From NCBI GenBank assembly GCA_003415625.1, contig PYIU01000005.1:5001-69000 (forward strand): a stretch of 64,000 bases of DNA, in the 5' to 3' direction. Under the pieces are notes generated by a model, which was given only the letters and a program-made list of their open reading frames with translations, did no database searches and was not told where the DNA came from. Position numbers and translations under genes: made by a program. This document shows positions 23,020-33,763 of the stretch, piece by piece; position 1 is the stretch's first letter; each line of letters begins with the position of its first letter. Origin of the DNA: Aquanectria penicillioides. Lineage: Eukaryota; Ascomycota; Sordariomycetes; Hypocreales; Nectriaceae.

Positions 23020-24141
23020 TTAATGGTTTTAAGTCGGATGTGTTTTGGGTTGGGGCGACCCTTCCCGCCAATACCAAATTACAACTCTAGTCTTAGGCGC
23101 TCGCAATATGGAAAAAGGGAGGGCTGTGGCCAAGACTCTTCTGGAACGACACCCATCTGCCGACATTCAAGCCTAGGAGCTGGAGTTGGAGATGCTTTCA
23201 TATAATTCTGTCCAAGCGTTTGCCAAGCGTTGCGCTGCGCTAGAAAGAATCTATTTCGCCTTTCTTGGTGCTGGTGTCCTGCCTTCTAATTTTCGGACCA
23301 ATCCGACTACTGGACACGAGCTCACAATTCAAGTGCCTTTCGGTAAAACAGGTCGTAGTACCGCGCGACCTGACCTACCTCTCTCTCTCTCTACTTAACC
23401 TAAAATGGATTGCTGAAAATTCCCTCTTTTGGCCTTTGCTTTCGCTATTGCTTCTTCCGATCTTGAAAGAGAAGGACATCGAGGGCAAGCCTGCTAATTT
23501 GACTATTATCATCAGCGATCTGGCACACTGCCGAATTCAAGGAACGGGACTTGGATTCACTGTTTCCCGCCTTTGACAAACCGATCACTTGGAATGTCTC
23601 TACTGCACTTGAGCGTTATAACTCGTGCAAGGTCTTGCTCGTGATGCTTGTTTTGAAGCTCAAGGATTTCGTGGATCCCACTGATGTAGTGGTCAGTTCT
23701 GTATGTCCTGGCATGTCAAAGCCAACAGTGAATAAGCGTGACCGGCCATGGATTTCCAAATCCATGACTTGGTTGATGAGATTCCTGCTAGGGCGGTCAT
23801 TAGAGGCCTGCGCATAGATCTATATGAATGCAGCAGTGGAACAAGGTTCCGAGTCGCATGGGAGCCTTCTCACTTCGTGGACGACTGCGCCGTGAGTACT
23901 GGCCACATTAAACACTGTTAGACTTGCCTACTGACCAATGCCTAGGTTTGTCAAATTCATGTATACTGAGCAAGGGAAGATAATTACAGAGAGGCTTTGG
24001 AGGGAGGGAGACGCTGGAAGCTTTCAAATTCGCTGGTGTGGAAACTTGATTGTACGGCAACTCAGTAAGATAGGGCAGCTAGAAGGCGAATTTACAGCAT
24101 TATGTAATTTGTTTTATATCTTGGATGATTTCGTGCATTGA
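23020..24141 (+). pseudogene. short-chain dehydrogenase remnant interrupted by a repeat
   Basis: The sequence follows retinol-dehydrogenase-like fungal SDRs. An eroded cofactor segment lies near 23045. It is followed by KTLLERHPSADIQ (about 23140), LGAGVLPSNFRTNP (about 23270), LLLLPILKEKDIEGKPANL (about 23455) and SSVCPGMSKPTV (about 23695). The usual helix between GHELTIQV and LLLLPILKEK is replaced by repeat R copy 3. TAG at 23815-23817 sits where Trp is expected (TGG to TAG). Frameshifts lie near 23190 and 23545. An apparently normal intron (23892-23945) precedes the last exon. The YxxxK segment is altered, and no active enzyme can be made. Confidence 0.7.
23334..23441 (+). repeat. dispersed repeat R, copy 3, inserted in the SDR remnant
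   Basis: It starts TGCCTTTCGGTA like copies 1 and 2. Its second half, GGATTGCTGAAAATTCCCTC, matches the reverse complement of copy 4 at about 31600-31660. Being inside a coding remnant fixes the outer limits of the element better than any other copy. Confidence 0.65.
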
Positions 24142-24541
24142 GCTTCTTTGCTATCTATTAAGAGTAGCGGAATTATAAAGATATCCATCATCACAGCAAT
24201 GAGATAAACATGCACCGCATCAAATATCAGAAACCAAATCTAGCACTCTGCGAAAGCTAAGGCATTCATTGTAAAATTCTAACTGTATTTAGACAACAGT
24301 CTTATCGTAATCTAGGAAACCTGGTCAGTGGATCTCGTGATAAGCTCCCGATTGACGCATCGCGTTTATGATAGGGCTATTGGGTGAGGGCCTCAACACT
24401 GAGACATTCTCCGCACTTGATTCACGTGACACGCTATCAAAGACAAGCCGACAGTCAATCTCAATTCTTTCACCAATAGGACTGATATGTGCAGCTCGCA
24501 GCGATTCTAATACCTCATGTTGCGTTACGGCCGGTAGCTAA
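24142..24541. other. intergenic, promoter side of a hydrolase gene
   Basis: About 400 bp, with no gene supported. It presumably contains the former promoter of the plus-strand alpha/beta hydrolase. Confidence 0.4.
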
Positions 24542-25736
24542 ATGGGCTCCGGCAGAAACTTAGGGACTGGGCATCCCTCCCTCTTCTCTCGCCTATTCTC
24601 ATTCCTGCCCTTCAAAACAGTCTCTCGCTTGATAAACATACCGGTATATACCTATGCATCCACTTTATTGCGTAGAGCAATATCAAAGACCGACCTGACG
24701 CAGGATGATGATATGCAACGTACCTACGTTCGAAAGTATGTCTCTCTAACCTGTGGTAACTGATCTAACGTCCAGTAGCTTTCTCCGCATCGCCCCAATT
24801 TCGGCTACACGCAGCTTCTTCACGGCGCGGGGAATCAATGATATATTAAACTCGCCGCGATTCATCAATGTCAAGGATGAAGTGCTCGAGCAAGTCGATG
24901 AAGCAGATGTCGCAGGGTATTGGATTCGCGGAAAACCGTCTAATCACACACCCAACCATGAAATAGTCGTGTTCTGGATCCACGGCGGTGGCTACGTTTG
25001 TGGCCATCCTCTTGAATAATTTGTCCCGATGCTTCGAGCCTCTGAGATAGTGGCCAAGTCTGGGTATAAGGCCAAGGTCTTTGCTCTCAAATATTCTCTT
25101 GCTCCAGAGGCAAATTTCCCTCGCCAACAACAAGAGGCTATTGCAGCATATCGGTACCTCATTGAAGACGAAAAGGTAGACCCTCAGAGGACCATCATCT
25201 CTGGAGGGTCAGCCGACTGTCATCTTGCTTTATCCTGTTTGCTCGGCATGGATCTCCCTCGTCCTGGAGGGGCTTTACTACTGTGTCCTTGGACTAACCT
25301 TAGGTGCTCAGGTGCTGAATTTGAGTATAACAAGTTCAAGGACATCTTGGAGGTGAATTCACTGGAGTGGTGGGGAGTTCTTGCAACTGGAAATGAAGCC
25401 TCTCATCTAGTTAACCTTTCAACATCGCCTAAACCGAATTCTTGGGGGACAGTGCTTCCGTCTTACACACTTGTAAATGCAGGATCGCATGAGATTTTGC
25501 TGGATGAAACCGAAGTGTTTGTTAAGGGCACGGACGAAGAGGGAGCTGATGTTGATCTGAAGGTATCAGAAGGCATGTGCTATAGCTGGCAAGTGACTGT
25601 GTTCGAGGAAATGCAATCTGATTTCTACAACCCAGAAAAGGAAGAATACGGCGGCAAGATGCTAGGAAGCGAGAATATTGGACAGGGTATTTTGAGAATC
25701 ATCGACGAGTTGGGCCTTGGAGTCTTGGAGAGTTGA
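24542..25736 (+). pseudogene. alpha/beta hydrolase (hormone-sensitive lipase type), inactivated
   Basis: Exons 24542-24735 and 24776-25736 are joined across a 40-bp intron. The oxyanion-hole motif HGGGYVCGH is present near 24980-25005. TAA at 25017-25019 then breaks the frame, where relatives have an aromatic residue. The nucleophile elbow reads GGSADCH instead of the family GDSAGG(H), keeping Ser but losing neighbouring glycines. The block EGMCYSWQ near 25575 has Tyr where the catalytic His (as in GMxHSW) is expected, a CAT to TAT change. The acid-loop block AGSHEILLDETEVFV is kept. A nonsense codon plus the missing His make activity very unlikely. Confidence 0.75.
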
Positions 25737-26296
25737 TGAGGGTTGCAAGAGGGACAGGAATGGGTATTGGACATGACGTTCGGCTTGATGCCGCTTACAA
25801 CTGATGACTCAACATAACATTGTGACCGAGGTCCAAAGCTTGGTTACTTTACATTGGATCCGTTGCCTTGGCCTGTGAGACTAGCACTACAAAAGTAAAG
25901 AAGGATGGAATTTCGTTGTGCTGTTGAGATTGTAGGCTGCAGTACGTTGATATTAGTATTCTTTGACCCATGTGATAGCGCATTGAACGACTTTACGAAA
26001 CTCGCTGGCTTCAAAATTAGACCAAGCATCCGAGATGGAGGCAATTCTTTCTTCACTTTTTAAACACTCATTCTTTAAGGGTACACAACTAACGCCTACA
26101 AACACTGAGCTAGTCCGACCAGGTCGACTTTGACTGGAGACTAAAACGTAATCGCACCAATAAAATTAAGAGGCAATTGCCAAGCCACAGCCTACACCAC
26201 CCATTGAAACGTATAGCAGCTTCAATATGCCCGGCCGGGGCCTCCTGTAGTTGCCTAGGACCTTCTAGCTAAGGCGCCTAGTCCTGATAATTTGTT
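25737..26296. other. intergenic between convergent genes
   Basis: About 560 bp. No coding sequence, RNA or repeat supported. Confidence 0.45.
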
Positions 26297-27170
26297 CTAG
26301 TAAGTTGAATTGGGACCATGTTTGAGATCATGTCCTCGCTCGGTATCTATCTTGGATTTGTTTTCATCCGTCGTGAGCTCATGGATCAACCTGATATAGC
26401 GACTGGCTCCAAGAGCTGTCAAAACATGCCACCAACCATGCAACTCCAAGCCCCAACTCAAGGGCATACCTACCAGATTTTTAAGACTCCTTAAATCAAG
26501 ACACATTTCCAAATCAATGTTCCAAATAACAAAACCCACAACAAGAACTGACACCGCCTGTCCAAACGTGCTCATCAAATATCGTATCTCCTCCTGAGAA
26601 CGCTGTTTACAATATACCAGGTACAGGGTTCGGGGCCAAACCATCATGAGGAGCGAAGAAAACGTAGTAAAATGAATGAGGATGTTTCCCGAGCGGACGT
26701 AAATGACAGACATGAGACTTATACCCAACATCAAAGCAGCAGTGATGAAATGCCTCATCAAGTGTGTCTGGTGTGCGACATAGAGGGGCTGGATGAGCGA
26801 GCCAGCAAGGACCAACATGGATAGATCGTCTGCAAACTGCAAGGTTTGGCGCAGCGTGACATGATAAGCGAATGAAGTAAACCCGACAATTATGAGAGAT
26901 ATGGACATGAAGTCAAATCGAGCATATAACGGAGTGCTAGGGCGAGCTCTGCGCAAGCAGTGGAATGCCATGTAGACTGAACATGATGATTAGATCAGTT
27001 TGTGAACGACGATTGGGAAACAAACCGTAAGCAACATTTGTTAGAGCGTTAATGAACTCTGCGATATACCTCGTAACTACGTAGTCTTCCTCGCAAAAGC
27101 TAATCATCTGTCGTGTCAGCATCCAGGAACGTTCACCGGATAGGCCGGAAAGGGCCACCACTCACTTGGC
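26297..27170 (-). pseudogene. alkaline ceramidase (YPC1/YDC1-like), damaged first exon
   Basis: An integral membrane amidohydrolase of the CREST superfamily, acting on (phyto)ceramide in the ER/Golgi. The main exon (26976-26297) carries several TM segments with the expected metal/active-site residues: SFAYH, FADDLSM and HGWWH. The upstream exon encodes FCEEDYVVTRYIAEFINAL and is joined through a 49-bp intron (27025-26977). Further upstream, WWPFPAYPVNVPG is the usual N-terminus, but between it and FCEED there is a TGA where Trp is expected and a change of frame (about 27115-27130). The catalytic part is intact, so either the N-terminus uses an unseen splice or the gene is dying. Confidence 0.65.
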
Positions 27171-28178
27171 AGCACTTGTGGGACGTCCCCAAACGCCACT
27201 GTCTGCAAAAGTATCATTTCCAAAATGCTTGCTGTGATGGGCCATGACTTCAAGTATGCTGGATCAATTTTGAAGAAAACGAGGGCAAGATTGCTCAAAT
27301 GCTCGATGTGTGTCCAGGTTACATGGAGCAAGTCAAGGAAGGTTTTAGCGACCTTAGTAGGTAAATGTATTAATAATCTAGCAGTGTACTTACCGAATGT
27401 ATCTCTTCAATGTTTATCTAAATGCCCCTGTCTGGTCAGGTCACAATAGCGCGCCGACCAACCAGAAAATAGATCAAAATGTTGACTGCGACCTAAACGA
27501 ATAAGTCATAATTCCCGACGTATCCGGTGCTCACATGTTGCATCATGTTAGCTGTGGACACCGTCATCTCTTCCATGATCTGATCTCCCCCAGGACTGCG
27601 TTCATTTCAGTTTGGTTTTTCAATGCAAATGTTCTCACACAGTAATGGACTAGTAGTGGGCATTGCGAGCCACTCTCAGTAGATTTTGACCACCCAAGAG
27701 TCGCAGAAGTGATATAATAATGTAGGTAAGGAAGCGGAATGTGGTCAGTTAGCGAATCATGCTCGGGAACGGCTTGTTATAAAGGGCCGAGCATCAACCC
27801 TAGCACGCCGACAGCCGGGTTTGATCTAGCCCATGATAACAAGCTGCTTAATATTGCAGGTTCATGTCTCACCACATAGGTGCTGGTTGGCTGGGTTTAC
27901 GAGTTGCAGGACCTTACTCTTCAGATTTGCCTGAATATCTCACAATATATTACTAGACATCATTTAAGCATGTGGCTGGTATTCTGTGTTGGGGAAGCGA
28001 ACCTTGACGTAATTCTGGCGATTCACGCTAAGCCATTTCTAGACCCGAGACGCCCGAGCTCTCGGAGGATTCAAGCGATCTCCCGGGCTGAGTTTGATCT
28101 ACCTATCCCTGCTTCATTTGAACATCATCCACACGACCTGTGTATTGCAGAGTGTGCGTGTCCAAGCCAACTTTCATC
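27171..28178. other. intergenic with possible unassigned coding fragments
   Basis: About 1 kb. On the minus strand 27330-27180 and about 27500-27440 show short hydrophobic frames that are coding-like but match nothing I recognise. The right end is the promoter of the plus-strand regulator. Confidence 0.3.
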
Positions 28179-30198
28179 ATGGCTTCGATACCGAATGGGT
28201 TGCACAAGCAAGCTTGCTCACTGTGTGCCCGCCGCAAAGTCAAATGCGACAAGGGCGATCCTTGTTCCAACTGTCTGAAAGCACAGTCTCAATGCTTGTA
28301 TGAGGCAATGGCTCCGCCTCGGCCGCGCAAGAGGGCTGCCGACGAAGACCTGTTGGGTCGACTCGCACAATACGAGGATCTAATGCGGAAGCACAACATC
28401 GACTTCAGTCAGCATGCCAATATCTGGGTATCTTCCGGGCTCGAAGCAAAGAGACCGGACGCAGTAAATTCTACACCCCGCTCCAACAAATGGTGTACAA
28501 ATCCGTTTGCCTTGGAGGCTGAAAAAGAACAGTGAGATTGTAACCATGTTTTGAAATTATTATTAATCTAATTGCATTCTAGATATAAATGGTCGGATTT
28601 AGCTCCCGAGGTTTGTCGTCTGAAGTTGTTTGGACCGGCCCTAACTGAATCAGCTCAAAAACCCACCTGTCAAGACCCTGCGTCACAAGGACGACCCATT
28701 CTTACACCCGACACCTTCTTTGGAGTCAATACTCACCAGCAATGGTCCCAAATTAGGAGATTTGCACCCTGAACCGCGGCGCATCTTCCAGCTCTGGCAT
28801 CGATTTGTCGAAAGCGTGAACCCATTGACGAAGGTTATTCATGTGCCAACTCTGCAGCAGCGAGTGCTCGACGCAAGTTGGGATCCTAACAATATCCCCA
28901 AATCATTCAATGCAATGCTGTTTGCCATCTATACACTAGCCATCACCTCAATGTCACCCGGAGACTGCCAGAACTCTTTGGGTGAATCCAAGACTACGCT
29001 TTTTACGCGTTATCGAGCTACGACTATTAGAGCCCTTGCTGCGGCCGATTTTCTAACCACATCGGATTTCGAGGTTTTACAAGCGTTGGTTTTGTTTCTC
29101 TTTACGGACCCTGAATCCGAGCTAACCTCTTCTCTTACTGGTGTTGCCATAATACTGAGTCAGAAAATGGGTTTGCACCGCGTTCAGTCCAATCCCAAAC
29201 TTTCCTTTTTCGAAAAAGAAATGCGCATTCGCCTGTGGTGGCCGCTGTGCAGTCTCTGGTCGCGTGCCCGTATGGCACATCCATCTGGATTGAAGCACTC
29301 TTTACTGGAGATTGGGGATGTGCGGCTCCCGCTTAATGTCAACGACGCAGATCTACACCCAGACATGACTGAAGCCCCGACTGAGAGCCAAAGACCGACC
29401 GAGATGTTGTGTGTGCTGATGAAGTTTGAGTTCTCAAGCTGGCTCCGATCTTCAACCACAGTTACCAAGGTTTTCGAGAGCATCGTCAGAGGTCCGGCAA
29501 CAGGAAAACTGCCTCGACAAGACGAGGATGATGCCATCAATAAAATGGAAGCCATCTACCAGGTCAAGTACCTACGGCACCTGGATAGACGGATACCCCT
29601 GCATGGCTTGACCTATGCCATGGTAAATCTCGCTATCGCCCGCATGCGATTTAGTATGCACCACCCCCGAGGACGTGCTACGGGGGATACAGAGGTCCAA
29701 TCAAGCCCAAATCAAAGCGATATACTCTTTGATTCGGCGGTAACTATGTTAGAAATGACTGAAATTGGCATTAAAAGCAAATTTTCATCTCACATATTTA
29801 CCTACATGGCCTCAAATTTCCAAGTTGACGCGTACATCTACGTGTTGAGCAACCTGCGACGATGCCCGTCTGGAGACCGGTCAGCAGTGGCTTGGAAGCT
29901 GGTCGAAGATCTTTACAACGAGCATCCTGAGCTGATTGATGACTCTGAAAACACATTCTATGCTGCACTAGGAGATCTGACCCAGGAGGCTTGGGAGAGG
30001 CGGGAAATGGTGCTTGGCGGACAACAGTTGCGAAACCCCGATGCCACGCCACGATTCATACAATTGTTGCTGGGGAGAAGAAACAGCCAAGATCATTTCA
30101 CAGCAGACTTACCGTTTACCAACGACATTGACGAACTTGGACCGATCGGCGAGATCGATTTCAGTTGGCAGTGTTTGGCGGACTTTCTGGAGCTTTAG
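28179..30198 (+). pseudogene. Zn2Cys6 transcription factor, complete but for one frameshift
   Basis: The start ATG at 28179 precedes a perfect cluster, CSLCARRKVKC with CSNC and the final Cys (CX2CX6CX5CX2CX6C, residues about 13-39). Exon 1 ends at 28531; a 51-bp intron follows. The fungal-specific TF domain is long and uninterrupted from about 28740 to the stop at 30196-30198, with LHPEPRRIFQLWHRFVESVN at its start. The frame entering exon 2 and the frame of the TF domain differ by one, and no intron fits between 28700 and 28740, so one base is lost or gained there. All else looks under selection, so a sequencing or assembly slip is plausible. Confidence 0.75.
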
Positions 30199-30345
30199 GA
30201 AGGACGGTTTATAAGCTACACTAATATAACTCTGGCCATGATTGTCGGTGCTGGCGGCACCTGTTTCCTTATAAAGCGGGGACCTGGCCGAATCATAGAG
30301 TCATCAGCTGCTGCATGATATTGTGTAGAAAGGTATACCCAGTCC

Positions 30346-31365
30346 TTAAGTTTCGTCTTCCAAACCAACAAGCTCCAGACTCTTGATCCATAGCTTCTTC
30401 TCTTTCAACTCGTTATAGGCTTCCCCACCATGTCCAGGAGCCAAGAAGCTACCATTGTGCACAACTCGGTCTCTCCACAGTGTTCCAGATATTGCCCTCG
30501 CTTGCCCTTTAATTTACGTGCCACAGCAGCCCAAGTCGGAGTGAGAGCACCTTGCTCCGGAGTTTTGCGCAAGCTGTTAGCTCCAACTTTCTCCATCATG
30601 GCGACAATTCCAGGCGTCTGTTTGGTGAACGGAGTGGCGGTAATGCCGGGGTCTACACTAAATGCATGCACACCACGAGGCCCGTATCGCCTCTCAGCCT
30701 CGTTGGAGAAATCCGCAATAGCAAGTTTAGATACGGCATAAACGACAGAGGCATCGTATTCACGGTTTTTAAACTCAAGGTCGTCAAGGTCGTAAATTCC
30801 GAAACGATGAACAACCGAGCCCACATTGCCAAGGCCAGTGGCAGACTCTGAGGCTGATGCCAAAAGAGTCGATCGCAGGAGCTGGAATAGCAAAAAGTGA
30901 CCTATTCGGCTAATATGAGCCATTGGCCAACTTCGGTGTGAGACGGCTTACCGAAATGGTTTGTTGCAAAATGAATATCCACACCTTCATTCGTGATTTC
31001 CAGGGGATGGCCCAGGACACCTGGGCGAGTAAGTTGAGATCGCCATGGATTGGCCTCAAGCATAACGGCCAATGACTCACCAGCATTGTTTACAAGTAGG
31101 TGTAAAGACTTGGGCTTTTCCAAAAATGCCACTCCAGCTTGTCGAACCATATCCGGGGATGCGAGATCAAGTTGTATAACCTCCATCTTGCCTGCATGTC
31201 CATCAGCCAAAATGCTTTCAGCAACCTCCAAACCTTTGCCCACGTCGCGAACTGTACAATAAACGTCGGCTCCAGTGGCAGAAATGCTCTCGCTACCTCA
31301 GCATTGGGGCCACCTGGAGAGCAACCAGTCCCCAAAGCCACTTTCCCTTCCCACAGGGGAGACAA
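30346..31365 (-). pseudogene. short-chain dehydrogenase (bli-4/retinol dehydrogenase type), two frameshifts
   Basis: Three coding blocks are joined by well-formed introns (GTGAGT..CCCAG near 31078-31019 and GTAAGC..AATAG near 30954-30905). NNAG is seen before the first intron, FATNHFGHFLLFQLL spans the second, and the active-site YAVSK lies near 30735. The true C-terminus, with PGHGGEAYNELKEKKLW, ends at TAA 30348-30346. It can be reached only by a frameshift near 30463. A second shift near 31283 separates the first 28 residues. The cofactor loop reads GCSPGGPNA instead of the usual GCSPGGIGA, and the preceding Val of VTG is Gly. The combination suggests decay rather than sequencing error alone. 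Confidence 0.68.
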
Positions 31366-31569
31366 AAGGCCACGGCGCCGCTCGTGGTTTTTTTGTGAGA
31401 GCCTTTCGGTACAAGAGATAGAAGACTAAAGGAATATCTATCGGACTAAGGGTAGCGGGGCTGATTAGCTTTGAGTGCTTTAGCCCTTAGCTCTTAGCCT
31501 CTTAACCACAATACAATCCACAATATAATGCAGCTAAAGAAATAAAGGAAAGGCAAGAAAATACTCCGT
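31366..31569. other. spacer with repeat-like fragment
   Basis: It contains GCCTTTCGGTAC at about 31395, identical to the start of repeat R, but the following sequence does not align with the other copies. Confidence 0.35.
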
Positions 31570-31658
31570 AAAGAGAAAAGAACCACTTTGACACATGATA
31601 TTCACGTGAGGCAGAAGCAAAGGCCCAAAGAGGGAATTTTCAGCAATCCATTTTCGGT
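31570..31658 (-). repeat. dispersed repeat R, copy 4 (partial)
   Basis: The reverse complement shares GGATTGCTGAAAATTCCCTC with copy 3. It also shares the segment running from the ATATCA..TG region into AAAGTGGTTCTT with copies 1 and 2, so it links the two subtypes. Confidence 0.6.
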
Positions 31659-33150
31659 TGATCTTGCACGACCTGAAGCGCGGTCAGACGGGAATCTCCA
31701 GAACCAGCTGGATTTCTGCGGCTTTCGGCGTATGGGCGAATCAAACACATTACCGTAACGATCGCCTATAATGTGACAAACTGACTTTGAGTCGAAGAAT
31801 GATATGTAGATCCAACTTGAGTGGGGATAGTGCCGATGGTTAGGACTCCAAGGGCGCACATTTTGAACATACTATCTGATTCATGCTTCCACCCTGCACC
31901 AAGATGGAGACAAGATGGGGATATCTGTGCAAGTCCGCCGTCCGTGGATTCAGGAAGGATGGGGTTTGGAACTAAGAATAAAGGAGTGGCGTTTTTTAAG
32001 TCATTTGGTCAGCTGGTCAGAGTCCGTGGACTCGGAGCCTAAGTCCTGCGCTCCGCAGAAGATCTCACCCGCGACTCGCGATAGGAGGCATATTTAAGGC
32101 GAAATTCTTGGCTGACCGCTCCAAGACATCCCAAAGTCCCCATATTTGATTCAATTTCTGCAAAATGTGGGCTTTGCAACCCTACGACCCTACCCAAGCT
32201 AGAGGGTGCTGAGCTTGGATGGATTGGCCAACTTCATAAATAGTATTCATGAGCAGCGATTACCACTTGAATAATGCCAACAGCTCTTTCATTTTGGCGG
32301 AATTCTTTCTTGTCGTTGCATTTCAATCAAATTCCCCTCTTCTCTATCAAACCCAAATCCCAACAGTCGAAAAAAATGAAGGGAGCTCATCACACCCGAT
32401 GTCCTGGTAGAGATCCATAAGGTGTCTGTCAGCCGACATCCAGTTTGCCATTGCCGAATCCGGCAAGGGACCAGTGTTTCTTGGACTTCATGCCATTACC
32501 AAACAAGAAAGTACTCCCAAATATACCGGGATCCTTATAGAGGCCCTGGGAACACAACACGGATTGGAGGGGAAGAAACCGTTCGTTCCTACCGTTCAGG
32601 GTGGATCAAAAGTTACTGGGCCTGTGTTGCATAGATCTATGGGAAGCATGTGGCTTCTATGTGTTTGAGATTGACTATATCCCTGTCCTGTCAATGTTCA
32701 AGAATCATCCCAAATACGGCGTGGCGCCAAGCTCCCTGACTTGAGATAGAAACTCCCAAGTGCCATCTGCCGTATTGTTACATTTTATTTCTTGAATCAG
32801 CCATTCTTGAATGCAGGAGCATTCAAACCCTCGTGGGACAGGTTCGGTATCACAACTCATACAATCAACTACTATTAGTCTCAGTTTTATTTGTATTTTC
32901 CACCGAAACTGATGCAATGTTTCTCGCGACGAGGCTAGTTGATGGAATGAGCTGAAGAGTTGAGGGAGAGTTTCCATTCAATGTCCAGCTGTAATGAGTG
33001 TATGAAACTAGACAATCTCAGTCATCGCCATGAAGAGAAATAGTCAAATGCATATATTGTGTGAGCTCTTGAAATTGTGGTATAGCTTCAGGGGGGAATC
33101 AGGTTATTCGTTCCAAAGCCTCACAATTCGAATTTGGTTGCCGAGAACTA
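31659..33150. other. mostly gene-free; one small hypothetical frame
   Basis: About 1.5 kb. At 32474-32668 (+) a 64-residue frame without recognisable domain looks coding-like (VPTVQGGSKVTGPVLHRSMG) and is preceded by related sequence in another frame. It may be the remnant of a small fungal protein. Nothing else could be supported. Confidence 0.3.
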
Positions 33151-33310
33151 TGCCTTTCGGTACGAAAGGTCTTAGTACGCCCGACCTCCTGACCTTCTCT
33201 CTATCCCTAGGAATCTCAATCAGGAAATTCTCCACATTTCCTCTTTAGGATTTCTCAAGTGAATATCACGTGTTAAAGTGGTTTTCTCTTCTTTCCTTTT
33301 GTTTCCCCGC
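33151..33310 (+). repeat. dispersed repeat R, copy 2
   Basis: A full-length partner of copy 1 in the opposite orientation, 160 bp against 162 bp, with scattered substitutions and small indels. It begins TGCCTTTCGGTACGAAAGG and ends in a TTTTGTTTCCCC tract. Confidence 0.75.
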
Positions 33311-33763
33311 TGTCTTAAATATAGTGACACTACGATAAAACCACACCTACTTGGACAAGAACAGTTTAAATAAAAATAATCAATGGCCGAAGCAGTCAAA
33401 GTCAACAGAGTACAGATTTTTTTTTGGAATTAATCCGATTAGTTGAATGTCATGGCTATGCAAGACTGAAATGGGTGGACAACGCTGTTGAAAATATAGA
33501 ACCCAAAGTACCACTTGTTTCGGTAAGGGGGTACCTCCAGTTTTTACTGAGGTGCTATGGTTCAATAAACGCTATCGCTTGCCCTGTAGTTGCATTCCGC
33601 AAATATTCTGTCATAAGGAGCCTTGATTTAGCTACTATAAAACAACATTACGTTGATCGAAAAGTGTCAAACAAGTGACTAGACTGGATGAACGACCGAA
33701 GATAATCGCCTCAATCCTCCTCCCCACGTGTTGAATGGAAGTAGGTGGCAAGTGGATCCGGTA
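33311..33763. other. intergenic, no gene seen
   Basis: About 450 bp between repeat R copy 2 and the tannase remnant. It includes a T10 run near 33417. No gene supported. Confidence 0.4.
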
